From Prevotella sp. UBA2755 (GTDB taxonomy: Bacteria; Bacteroidota; Bacteroidia; Bacteroidales; Bacteroidaceae): 9,978 nucleotides of DNA. The stretch covers positions 19,378-29,355 of the forward strand of contig DEJF01000038.1 in NCBI GenBank assembly GCA_002353225.1, given 5' to 3'. A program made the translations under genes and the position numbers. Under the pieces are notes generated by a model. The model searched no databases and had not been told where the DNA came from. It saw only the letters and a program-made list of their open reading frames with translations. Positions within the stretch are counted from its first letter, which is position 1, and the number at the start of each line of letters is the position of its first letter. Of the stretch, positions 1 through 7,273 are shown in pieces.

Positions 1-19
1 GATATTTCGTTATTCCGAA

Positions 20-1267
20 TTAGGGGCGGGTTTGTCCCTCGCCCTCAATGAGCCATTTATAGGTGGTAATCTCCTCTAATGCCATAGGACCGCGCGGTCC
101 GAGTTTCTGGGTGGAGATTCCAATCTCGGCACCCAGTCCGAACTGGGCACCGTCTGTGAAAGAGGTGGGCGCATTCCAATAGACACAGGCGGCATCCACC
201 TGTTGCTGGAATTTTCTTGCGTTCTCCTCATTCTGTGTGATAATCGCCTCACTATGTCCAGAGCCGTATTGGTCGATATGCTTCAAGGCTTCTTTTAAAG
301 AAGTGACGGTCTTAATCGCCATCTTATAGTCCATAAACTCTGTGCCGAAAGAGTCGGCGGTGGCAGGACGTAATAAGATGTCGGGATAATGCCCTGCCAA
401 CAACTGGTAGGCTGGAGCGTCTGCATAGATAGTTACTTTATAGTCTAATAGCGGCTTTACCAAGTCGAATAAGTCACCTAATCGTTTCTCATGGATGATG
501 AGACAGTCGAGGGCATTGCAGACACTGACACGTCGTGTCTTGGCATTGCAGATAATCGCCTTGCCCATCTCTAAATCACCGTCCTTGTCGAAATAGGTAT
601 TGACAACGCCTGCTCCTGTCTCGATGACGGGAATACGGGCCGTGTCACGGACAAAGTCAATCAGACGGCGACCGCCTCTCGGGATACAAAGGTCAATATA
701 TCCGACGGCATTCAGCATCTCGCCAGTAGCCTCGTGGGTGGCAGGCAATAAGGTAACGACATCGGGGTTCACATCAAAACGTTCCAAGACCTCATGAATC
801 AGTTCCACAGATGCCTGATTCGACAGGTCTGCATCGCTGCCCCCTTTCAATACACAGGCATTACCGCTTTTAAAACAAAGCGAGAACACGTCGTAGGTTA
901 CATTAGGGCGTGCCTCATAAATCATGCCGATCACTCCAAAGGGAACGGATACCCGACAAAGTCGCAAACCGTTTGGCAGTGTCTTTTTTTTCGTAACATG
1001 TCCTAAGGGACTAGGTAGTGAGGCGACATTGCGCATGTCGTCAGCAATATCATCGAGCCGTTTCTCTGTTAGTTGCAGACGGTCATAAAGGGGATTCTTG
1101 GGATCCATCTTCGCCAAGTCTTTCTCATTGGCAGCAAGGATACGTTCTTTGTAGTCCACGATAGCATCAGCAACAGCGAGAAGAATCTCGTTTCGTTGTG
1201 TGTCAGTGAGTCGTGCAAGTCCTTTACTTGCAGCTTTGACATTTTTAAAGGCTTCTGTCAGATTCAT
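20..1267 (-). CDS. proA: Gamma-glutamyl phosphate reductase (ProA)
   Basis: This enzyme reduces L-glutamyl 5-phosphate with NADPH to glutamate 5-semialdehyde, the second step of proline synthesis in the cytosol. The 415-residue product has the usual family length. Visible ProA features are PFGVIGMIYEARPNVT (109-124), KGGSDA (141-146), PRGGR (196-200), the catalytic cysteine Cys250 in NAKTRRVSVCNALD, and the C-terminal block LGPRGPMALEEITTYKW followed by GEGQTR, a normal ProA ending. The ATG overlaps the proB stop as ATGA, so translation is probably coupled to ProB, the enzyme that supplies its unstable substrate. It is the last gene visible in the operon. The 19 bases after its TAA hold no recognisable terminator. 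A short GC-rich imperfect hairpin (about 22-45) covers the last codons but lacks a T-run. The function is certain from the motifs. Confidence 0.97.
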   Translation of the reverse strand: MNLTEAFKNVKAASKGLARLTDTQRNEILLAVADAIVDYKERILAANEKDLAKMDPKNPLYDRLQLTEKRLDDIADDMRNVASLPSPLGHVTKKKTLPNGLRLCRVSVPFGVIGMIYEARPNVTYDVFSLCFKSGNACVLKGGSDADLSNQASVELIHEVLERFDVNPDVVTLLPATHEATGEMLNAVGYIDLCIPRGGRRLIDFVRDTARIPVIETGAGVVNTYFDKDGDLEMGKAIICNAKTRRVSVCNALDCLIIHEKRLGDLFDLVKPLLDYKVTIYADAPAYQLLAGHYPDILLRPATADSFGTEFMDYKMAIKTVTSLKEALKHIDQYGSGHSEAIITQNEENARKFQQQVDAACVYWNAPTSFTDGAQFGLGAEIGISTQKLGPRGPMALEEITTYKWLIEGEGQTRP

Positions 1268-2040
1268 AGTTGTTTGGCTAAAAATTCAGTGTGTGGTATT
1301 TCTTGCGGATGTTGTACCAAGTCAATCAGGATATTGTCACGCTCGCCATTGGCAATAATGACACGGATACCGTCTTGGGAAATCTTACATGCCGTCATAT
1401 ATTTGGAATGCATCCCCCCGCGTCCAAAAGCACTCTTCTCTGCTTGAATATACTGACTGAGATCTGTACCTGGCTCTACATTACGAATCAGTTGCGATGC
1501 TGGGTCATCGGGATGTCCAGTGTAAATACCATCAATATTGGAGAGCAGGACCAGTGTGTCGGCATTCATCATACGTGCGATAAGTCCTGACAACTCGTCA
1601 TTATCGGTAAACATCAACTCAGTGACACTGACAGTGTCATTCTCGTTGACAATAGGTAATACGTCATTCTCCAACATGACGGTCATACAGGCACGTTGGT
1701 TTTCGTACTGCTCACCAGGTTCGAAATTCTCCTTCATGGTGAGCACTTGTCCTACATGCATGTGATATTCCCTGAACAAGTCGTAATAAAGTCCAATGAG
1801 TTTCGCCTGACCAAGCGCGGAGAAGAGTTGTCGCTGCTCTACAGAATCCATGTCATGGTCGACTTTCAGTTCTCCTCGCCCAGATGCCATTGCACCAGAG
1901 GATACCAGTATCACCTCATAGTCTTGCTGACGCAGCCAGGCAATCTGGTCGACCAATGCCGACATACGGGTGACATCGAGTTTGCCATCAGGACGTGTCA
2001 GTACGTTGGAACCTACCTTCACTACGATACGCTGTCTCAT
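1264..2040 (-). CDS. proB: Glutamate 5-kinase (ProB), short form without PUA domain
   Basis: This enzyme phosphorylates L-glutamate with ATP to glutamyl 5-phosphate, the committed step of proline synthesis. The whole 258-residue protein is an amino-acid-kinase fold: KVGSN (8-12), VSSGAMASGRGEL (46-58), the long signature NENDTVSVTELMFTDNDELSG (starting at 132), LLSNIDGIYTGHP (165-177) and GRGGMHSK (206-213). It ends right after the kinase domain at TEFLAKQL. Two-domain bacterial enzymes such as that of E. coli are about 100 residues longer and carry a C-terminal PUA domain, which is absent here. The stop overlaps the proA start by ATGA, so this is not a frameshift hiding a longer protein. The start overlaps the stop of the acyl-CoA synthetase gene in the same way. 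The proline-feedback site in this family lies in the kinase domain, so inhibition may persist; that is inference. Confidence 0.96.
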   Translation of the reverse strand: MRQRIVVKVGSNVLTRPDGKLDVTRMSALVDQIAWLRQQDYEVILVSSGAMASGRGELKVDHDMDSVEQRQLFSALGQAKLIGLYYDLFREYHMHVGQVLTMKENFEPGEQYENQRACMTVMLENDVLPIVNENDTVSVTELMFTDNDELSGLIARMMNADTLVLLSNIDGIYTGHPDDPASQLIRNVEPGTDLSQYIQAEKSAFGRGGMHSKYMTACKISQDGIRVIIANGERDNILIDLVQHPQEIPHTEFLAKQL

Positions 2041-3704
2041 TGCTTCTTGTCTTTATTACGAATCTCTACTCGGCGGATCTTACCACTGATAGTCTTGGGC
2101 AGTTCATCGACGAACTCGACGATACGGGGGTATTTATAGGGAGCCGTCTCTTTCTTGACATGTTGCTGCAACTCCTTGACCAAGTCATCACCTGCCTTGT
2201 CTTTCCACTCCTTGCCTAAGACAACGGTAGCCTTTACCACCATGCCTCGAATATCATCGGGGACACCAGTGATGGCACATTCCACCACAGCGGGGTGGGT
2301 CATGAGGGCACTCTCCACCTCAAACGGTCCGATGCGGTAGCCACTCGACTTGATGACATCGTCAATACGTCCCTCAAACCAGTAATAGCCGTCCTCGTCA
2401 CGCCATGCCATATCACCAGTATGGTAGATACCATCGTGCCATGCCTCCTTAGTCAACTCAGGGTCACGGTAATACTCTTTAAAGAGTCCGATAGGCTTCT
2501 TGTCACCTACTCGGACAACAATCTCTCCCTTCTCACCATCCTCACAAGGGGTACCGTCAGCACGGATGAGGTCGATGTGATATTGGGCATTGGGGATTCC
2601 CATACTTCCGGGTTTGGGCTTCATCCATGGGAAGGTGCCCAGTGTCATAGTGGTCTCCGTCTGTCCGAAACCCTCCATCATCTGGATACCTGTCTTCTCC
2701 TTGAACTTGTCAAAGACGGCGGGGTTCAGCGCCTCACCTGCCGTGGTACAGTATTCGAGCGACGAGAGGTCGTATCTCGACAGGTCCTCACGAATCATGA
2801 AGCGGTAGATGGTAGGAGGCGCACAGAAGGAGGTGACGTGATATTTCTCTATCTGGTGGAGCAGGGTGTCCGCATTGAACTTCTCATGGTCAAATACAAA
2901 GACGGTGGCTCCAGCGAACCATTGTCCGTAGAACTTACCCCATACAGCCTTGCCCCATCCCGTGTCGGCTACAGTCAGGTGCAGGGAACCCTCATGCAGG
3001 TTATGCCAGAACACACCTGTTGTCAGATGTCCCATCGCATAGAGGTAGTCATGGGCTACCATCTTAGGCTCACCACTGGTACCACTGGTGAAGTACATCA
3101 GCATGGTGTCCTCATTGGTATTGACAAATGAGGGTTTGACAAACTTCGGGGCTTGTTTCCATTCAGCCTGCCAGTCGTGGAATCCCTCAGGAATGGGTTT
3201 CCCATGGTCCGTGACGGTAATCAATGTCTTCACCGTCGGACTCTCAGGCATGGCAAGACGTATCTGCTCTGTCACATAGGTGTCATCGACACAGATAATC
3301 GCCTTGACACTTGCACGGGTATTGCGATAGACAATATCATGCTTCGTCAGCATGTGGGTGGCAGGGATGACGATAGCACCGATCTTATGCAGGGCGAGCA
3401 TGACAACCCACCATTCATAACGGCGTTTCAGAATCAGCATCACCGGGTCGTTCTTGCCAATACCTAACGACTGCAAGTAGGAGGCTGCCTGATCGGTCTG
3501 CTCCTTCAATTCTGCGAAGGTGGTACGTATCTCGTCTCCTAAGTCGTTTGTCCAGAGCAGGGCAAGTCCGTCGGGCTTCACCTTTGCCCATTCGTCCATC
3601 ACATCATAGGCGAAGTTGAAGTTCTCTGGGATGATAAACTCCAGATGCTGATTATAGTCCTCTACAGACTCAAAATGTGTCTGCTTTAAAAATCTTTCTA
3701 TCAT
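2037..3704 (-). CDS. AMP-forming acyl-CoA synthetase (acetyl-CoA synthetase-like, substrate unknown)
   Basis: This is a member of the ANL adenylating superfamily. It activates a carboxylic acid with ATP to an acyl-AMP and transfers it to coenzyme A. The 555-residue product shows the standard core motifs in order: phosphate-binding TSGTSGEPK (206-214), GFGQTET (345-351), YHTGD (427-431), the hinge region GRIDDVIKSSGYRIGP (445-460) and the catalytic lysine Lys542 in KTISGKIRR. The overall pattern resembles the medium-chain/benzoate-type or acetyl-CoA synthetase-like group rather than classical Acs, which is about 100 residues longer. No signal peptide or membrane segment is seen, so it should be cytosolic. 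It starts 10 bases after the HTH/cupin gene and overlaps proB by ATGA. The neighbouring regulator suggests that its substrate or product is sensed. No step of arginine or proline synthesis requires this reaction, so its role in the operon is open. Confidence 0.9.
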   Translation of the reverse strand: MIERFLKQTHFESVEDYNQHLEFIIPENFNFAYDVMDEWAKVKPDGLALLWTNDLGDEIRTTFAELKEQTDQAASYLQSLGIGKNDPVMLILKRRYEWWVVMLALHKIGAIVIPATHMLTKHDIVYRNTRASVKAIICVDDTYVTEQIRLAMPESPTVKTLITVTDHGKPIPEGFHDWQAEWKQAPKFVKPSFVNTNEDTMLMYFTSGTSGEPKMVAHDYLYAMGHLTTGVFWHNLHEGSLHLTVADTGWGKAVWGKFYGQWFAGATVFVFDHEKFNADTLLHQIEKYHVTSFCAPPTIYRFMIREDLSRYDLSSLEYCTTAGEALNPAVFDKFKEKTGIQMMEGFGQTETTMTLGTFPWMKPKPGSMGIPNAQYHIDLIRADGTPCEDGEKGEIVVRVGDKKPIGLFKEYYRDPELTKEAWHDGIYHTGDMAWRDEDGYYWFEGRIDDVIKSSGYRIGPFEVESALMTHPAVVECAITGVPDDIRGMVVKATVVLGKEWKDKAGDDLVKELQQHVKKETAPYKYPRIVEFVDELPKTISGKIRRVEIRNKDKKQ

Positions 3705-3714
3705 AGCCTTGGTG

Positions 3715-4272
3715 TTATTCTACTGTAAATGCGAGGAACTTCACCGCCTTGTTGCCAATGGCAAGCATGCCATGGGGTTTAGTGGAGTCGAAATAGATAC
3801 TGTCGCCTTCTTCAAGGACAATAGTCTTACCACCGATGTACAGTTCCATGGCTCCCTCCAGTACCAGATTGAACTCCTGTCCGGCATGGGTGTTCTTGTA
3901 AATGGTACGGGCACCGGGTTTGGGCTCAACAGTGACGATGAAGACATCTGCCTTATGATCGACAAAGCCACTGACGAGGCTTTGGTATTTGTATGCTTTG
4001 GTACGCTCCACACTCATGCCTTGTCCTTTGCGCACTACAAAGTAGGATTTCATGTGGGCTGCCTCGGCAAACATCAACTCCTCTGCCGAGATGCCATACT
4101 TATGGGCTATCTTCATGAGGTTGGAGATGGTGATGTCCGACTCACCAGCCTCTATCTTCTCATATTTCTCTGCGGAGATGCCAATCGTTTCTGCCATCTC
4201 ACTGACGGGAATGTCAAGTACGTCACGCAGTCCACGTAATCGTTCCCCAATCTGTCTTAGTTGTTCGTCCAT
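3715..4272 (-). CDS. XRE-type helix-turn-helix regulator with C-terminal cupin domain
   Basis: This is a probable DNA-binding regulator of 185 residues. Residues 8-67 form an XRE/Cro-type helix-turn-helix (LRGLRDVLDIPVSEMAETIG, then YEKIEAGESDITISNLMKIA). A cupin-2 barrel follows at about 113-183, with motif 1 HAGQEFNLVLEG (129-140) and motif 2 GDSIYFDSTKPHGML (156-170); His129, Glu133 and His167 are candidate metal or ligand residues. I chose the ATG at 4272 because MDEQLRQIGERL fits the family start. An upstream in-frame GTG at 4314 overlaps the proC stop as GTGA and would add 14 residues, but these are encoded by a degenerate heptanucleotide repeat. The stop is 10 bases before the acyl-CoA synthetase gene, an arrangement familiar for this regulator family. 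The cupin probably senses a small molecule linked to that enzyme; the ligand is unknown. Confidence 0.87.
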   Translation of the reverse strand: MDEQLRQIGERLRGLRDVLDIPVSEMAETIGISAEKYEKIEAGESDITISNLMKIAHKYGISAEELMFAEAAHMKSYFVVRKGQGMSVERTKAYKYQSLVSGFVDHKADVFIVTVEPKPGARTIYKNTHAGQEFNLVLEGAMELYIGGKTIVLEEGDSIYFDSTKPHGMLAIGNKAVKFLAFTVE

Positions 4273-4274
4273 AT

Positions 4275-4316
4275 CTCTTAATTCTAATCTTTCAACTTTC
4301 AACTCTCGACTCACTT
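4275..4316. repeat. Degenerate heptanucleotide tandem repeat at the proC/regulator junction
   Basis: Six consecutive 7-base units can be read on the plus strand: CTCTTAA, TTCTAAT, CTTTCAA, CTTTCAA, CTCTCGA, CTCACTT. The two central units are identical and the outer ones are diverged. The array covers the proC stop codon and runs to three bases before the ATG at 4272. In the transcript it reads as a purine-rich leader built on TTGAAAG. Repeats of this kind are, from memory, scattered between genes in Prevotella and relatives; this is not verified here. Confidence 0.6.
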
Positions 4317-5090
4317 CGCTCCTGCTTTCAGCCCACGGATGACGGCAGAGGTGAAACCGGCATGCTCCATCTCGTTGAGTCCCTTGATGGTGACACCACC
4401 TGGGGTCGTTACCAAGTCGATGGCTGCTTCCGGGTGCAGACCGCTTGCCTGTAACAACTCTACGGCACCTTTCATGGTCTGCATCACGATCTGTTTGGCA
4501 TCATCGGCTTTGAAACCTAACTCCACACCTCCCTCAGAGGCGGCACGGATATAGCGCATAGCATAGGCAATACCGCAAGAGGCGAGGGTAGTGCCTGCGG
4601 CGAGGTGCTGCTCATCGGTGATGATGGTTTGTCCCATCTCATCGAAGATATCCTTTACCAGTTCTGTCTGCTGCTGTGTCACAGCAACACACGGAACGAT
4701 AAAGGTCATCGAGGCAAGTTGGGCGATGGCGATATTGGGAATCATCAGGAACAGGGGCGGACAGTCGGGCAGCCACTCCTTGATCTTTGCTGACGATACA
4801 CCAGCGGCGATGACGATGAGGATCTGCTTCTGAGGATTCAGCACATCCTTGATACCTGTCAATACTTGCTCTACTAACCAGGGTTTCACACAGACACAGA
4901 CGATGTCAGCATCATGTGCCGCCATCTGGTTGTCGGTCGTGACAGACACCCCTTGTCGGGTGAATCTCTCCAATACTTGTTGGGAGGGGTCTGATACTGT
5001 GATGTCCTCGTTCTTGAAACGCTCACCCTTGATGAGTCCTTCCACCGTCGCGCCACCCATGGCACCGGCGCCGATCATTGCTATCTTCAT
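4311..5090 (-). CDS. proC: Pyrroline-5-carboxylate reductase (ProC)
   Basis: This enzyme reduces 1-pyrroline-5-carboxylate with NAD(P)H to L-proline, the last step of proline synthesis. From the ATG at 5090 the protein has 259 residues, close to the family norm. It opens with the dinucleotide-binding motif MKIAMIGAGAMGG (glycines at 7, 9, 12 and 13). It carries VCVKPW (66-71) and IPN (117-119), where many homologues have MPN. It closes with the ProC signature VTTPGGVTIKGLNEMEHAGF (227-246). The reading frame stays open for 21 more codons upstream, but that part lies inside argD, and a Rossmann enzyme of this family normally starts one or two residues before the first beta strand. The chosen start also gives an ATGA overlap with the argD stop. 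It sits between arginine and proline genes and completes the proline route with proB and proA. Confidence 0.95.
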   Translation of the reverse strand: MKIAMIGAGAMGGATVEGLIKGERFKNEDITVSDPSQQVLERFTRQGVSVTTDNQMAAHDADIVCVCVKPWLVEQVLTGIKDVLNPQKQILIVIAAGVSSAKIKEWLPDCPPLFLMIPNIAIAQLASMTFIVPCVAVTQQQTELVKDIFDEMGQTIITDEQHLAAGTTLASCGIAYAMRYIRAASEGGVELGFKADDAKQIVMQTMKGAVELLQASGLHPEAAIDLVTTPGGVTIKGLNEMEHAGFTSAVIRGLKAGAK

Positions 5091-6235
5091 AATGATACTA
5101 ATACTTTCTTGAGTTTCTCGATAAACAGGTCTGCCTCGGCTTTGGTCAGACAAAGTGGTGGCAGCAGACGCAGGATATTAGTGCCGGCACAGCCTGTGAA
5201 GCAGTGCTCCTGATAGATGAGGGGCTGGCGCACGTCCTTATAGGGAATGTCAAGGTCAATACCAATCATCAGACCACGTCCCCTGATATCCGTGATGTGC
5301 GTCGTTGTGCCACAACTACACAAAGAACGCAGTCCCTCCATCAAGTAATTACCTACCTCATTAGCATTCTCCACGAGATGCTCTTCCTCAAACACGTCCA
5401 GCACGGCAAGGGCTGCGGCACAAGCAAGATGGTTACCACCAAAAGTGGTTCCTAACTGACCATAGACGGGTTCGAAGTCGGGACTGATGAGTACCGCACC
5501 CATCGGGAAACCATTGGCGATACCCTTTGCCACGGTGATGATATCGGGCTTGATACCTAACCACTGGTGGGCGAAGAACTTACCGCTTCGTCCATAACCG
5601 CATTGTATCTCGTCACAGATCAGGACGGTATTATGCTCCTTACAGAGTTTCTGCAGTCCTTGGGCAAACTCCTTGGTGGCAAGTTTGATACCACCGACAC
5701 CCTGGATGCACTCTAAGATAACGGCACAGACATCCCCCTTCTGCAACTCCTTCTCCCATGCGGGCAGGTCGTTCAGCGGCAGATAGGTCACATGACCGTT
5801 ATGGTTGATCGGAGCGATGATCTTCGGATTATTAGTCACCTCCACAGCGAGGGAGGTACGTCCGTGGAAAGCTTTCTCGGCGGAGAGCACACGGGTACGT
5901 CCATTGGTGAAGGAGGCGAGTTTCAAGGCGTTCTCATTTGCTTCGGCACCGCTATTGATAAGAAACAACTGGTAGTCGTCGTAGCCGGAGATGCGTCCTA
6001 ATCGCTCGGCAAGTTCCACCTGCAACTTATTAATGACGGAGTTGGAGTAGAACCCGATCTTATTCAGTTGCTCCGTTACTTGCTGAATATAATGAGGATG
6101 GGAATGCCCGATACTGATGACGGCATGACCGCCATACAGGTCAAGGTATTCCTGTCCTTTGTCGTCCCATACCTTACAACCCTGTCCCTTTACGATGTTC
6201 ACGTCGAACAGGGGATATACGTCAAATAGTTTCAT
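5087..6235 (-). CDS. argD: N-acyl(acetyl or succinyl)ornithine aminotransferase (ArgD)
   Basis: This is a PLP-dependent class III aminotransferase of 382 residues. It transfers an amino group from glutamate to N-acylglutamate semialdehyde, giving N-acylornithine. Visible motifs are NSGAEANENALKLA (94-107), FHGRT (123-127), LICDEIQCGYGRSG (205-218) with Asp208 facing the PLP ring nitrogen, the PLP lysine Lys237 in ITVAKGIANGFPMGA, and TTFGGNHLAC (263-272). The physiological acyl group is probably succinyl, because Bacteroides species are known to build arginine through N-succinylornithine; the sequence alone does not separate acetyl from succinyl. A 72-base gap with a -7-like element precedes it, so it may also be transcribed from its own promoter. 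The stop overlaps proC by ATGA. Ornithine or GABA aminotransferase activity is less likely given argC and argG nearby. Confidence 0.93.
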   Translation of the reverse strand: MKLFDVYPLFDVNIVKGQGCKVWDDKGQEYLDLYGGHAVISIGHSHPHYIQQVTEQLNKIGFYSNSVINKLQVELAERLGRISGYDDYQLFLINSGAEANENALKLASFTNGRTRVLSAEKAFHGRTSLAVEVTNNPKIIAPINHNGHVTYLPLNDLPAWEKELQKGDVCAVILECIQGVGGIKLATKEFAQGLQKLCKEHNTVLICDEIQCGYGRSGKFFAHQWLGIKPDIITVAKGIANGFPMGAVLISPDFEPVYGQLGTTFGGNHLACAAALAVLDVFEEEHLVENANEVGNYLMEGLRSLCSCGTTTHITDIRGRGLMIGIDLDIPYKDVRQPLIYQEHCFTGCAGTNILRLLPPLCLTKAEADLFIEKLKKVLVSL

Positions 6236-6257
6236 GTTGTGTATTTTATAAACGATG

Positions 6258-6265
6258 CAAAGTTA
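6258..6265 (-). promoter_or_regulatory. Possible internal promoter (-7 element) for argD
   Basis: On the minus strand the argC-argD gap contains TAACTTTG, an exact match to the Bacteroidota -7 consensus TAnnTTTG. It lies about 22 bases before the argD ATG, so the leader would be short. No clear TTTG is found at the expected 19-21 base spacing upstream, where the sequence is GTGCGG-like, so the -33 element is weak or missing. It would uncouple argD-proC and downstream genes from the argR promoter. Confidence 0.5.
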
Positions 6266-6307
6266 CGGTAAATATCCGATATTCCGCACTTTTTCTGTCT
6301 TTTTTAT

Positions 6308-7273
6308 TTAGAAAGCGGAGGCTTTCAGTCTCAAGCCTGCTGTCTCGTCGATGCCGAACATCAGGTTCATGTTCTGTACAGCCTGTCCGACGGCACCTTT
6401 CAGCAGGTTGTCGATGCAGGAGGTAACCAGGATCTTTCCCTCAAAGGCATCGATGTGTACCAGTGCCTTGTTGGTGTTCACCACCTGTTTCAGGTCTAAT
6501 GACTGGTCACTATAATGGGTGAAGGCGGCATCTTTGTAGAAGTCCTTGTAAGCCGCTATGACATCCTCTCCTGATGCTTGGGTCTTGATGACGGCAGTAC
6601 AGAAGATGCCTCGTGCGAAGTCACCACGATAGGGAATGAAGTCGATGCTTGCCTCCAGACTGCCCTGTACCTGTATCAGCGACTGCTTGATCTCGGCAAG
6701 GTGCTGGTGGGTGAAGGGCTTGTAGATGCTCAGGTTGTTGTTACGCCATGAGAAATGGGTGGTGGCACCGGGTTTCTGTCCGGCACCGGTAGACCCAGTG
6801 ATAGCATTAACGGCTACATCCTCTTGCAACAGTCCTGACTTGGCGGCTGGCAATAGTGCCAGTTGGATGCAGGTGGCAAAACAACCAGGGTTGGCAACGT
6901 GCTGTGCCTGCTGGATGGCTGTCTTGTTGATCTCCGGCAGACCATACACATAGTCATGGTCGCCCTTGATGCGGAAGTCTTGTGCCAAGTCGATAATCTT
7001 CACGTGGGCAGGGATGCTATGCTCCTTCAGGAAAGCCTCGCTCTTACCATGTCCGAAACAGAAGAAGACGACATCAACTTGGTCGAAGGGCATCTGGTCG
7101 GTAAACCGCAGGTCGGTGTCACCGATGAGTCCCTCATGCACGTCACTCACCAGATTACCGGCATTACTCTCTGAGTTGGCGAAGACTATCTCCGCCTCGG
7201 GATGGTTCAGCAACAGACGGATGAGTTCTCCGCCTGTATAGCCTGCTGCTCCTAATATACCTATTTTAATCAT
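6308..7273 (-). CDS. argC: N-acetyl(or succinyl)-gamma-glutamyl-phosphate reductase (ArgC)
   Basis: This enzyme reduces N-acylglutamyl 5-phosphate with NADPH to N-acylglutamate 5-semialdehyde, the third step of arginine synthesis. The 321-residue protein begins with the NADP-binding motif ILGAAGYTGGEL (6-17). It has the catalytic cysteine Cys131 in NPGCFAT, ITGSTGAGQKPG (158-169), and the FTHQHLAEI segment (187-195), whose histidines match the catalytic HxH region of the family. IPYRGDFARGI (213-223) forms part of the substrate region. Its ATG overlaps the argG stop as ATGA. As with ArgD, the acyl group on the natural substrate is probably succinyl in this phylum, which is inference. A 72-base gap, the longest left of argR apart from none comparable, follows before argD. 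Confidence 0.95.
   Translation of the reverse strand: MIKIGILGAAGYTGGELIRLLLNHPEAEIVFANSESNAGNLVSDVHEGLIGDTDLRFTDQMPFDQVDVVFFCFGHGKSEAFLKEHSIPAHVKIIDLAQDFRIKGDHDYVYGLPEINKTAIQQAQHVANPGCFATCIQLALLPAAKSGLLQEDVAVNAITGSTGAGQKPGATTHFSWRNNNLSIYKPFTHQHLAEIKQSLIQVQGSLEASIDFIPYRGDFARGIFCTAVIKTQASGEDVIAAYKDFYKDAAFTHYSDQSLDLKQVVNTNKALVHIDAFEGKILVTSCIDNLLKGAVGQAVQNMNLMFGIDETAGLRLKASAF

Noticed and set aside
22..45. GC-rich hairpin at the proA stop as a repeat-derived tail or terminator
   Set aside because: The GEGQTR ending matches normal ProA C termini, the stem is interrupted, and no T-run follows, so neither a repeat insertion nor a terminator is supported.
2295..3131. A 278-codon open frame on the plus strand inside the acyl-CoA synthetase gene
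   Set aside because: It lies wholly antisense to conserved motifs of the synthetase and has no recognisable domain or upstream promoter.
5091..5153. N-terminal extension of ProC by 21 codons
   Set aside because: It lies within argD, and ProC begins directly before its first beta strand. The ATG at 5090 also makes the same ATGA overlap seen at other junctions.
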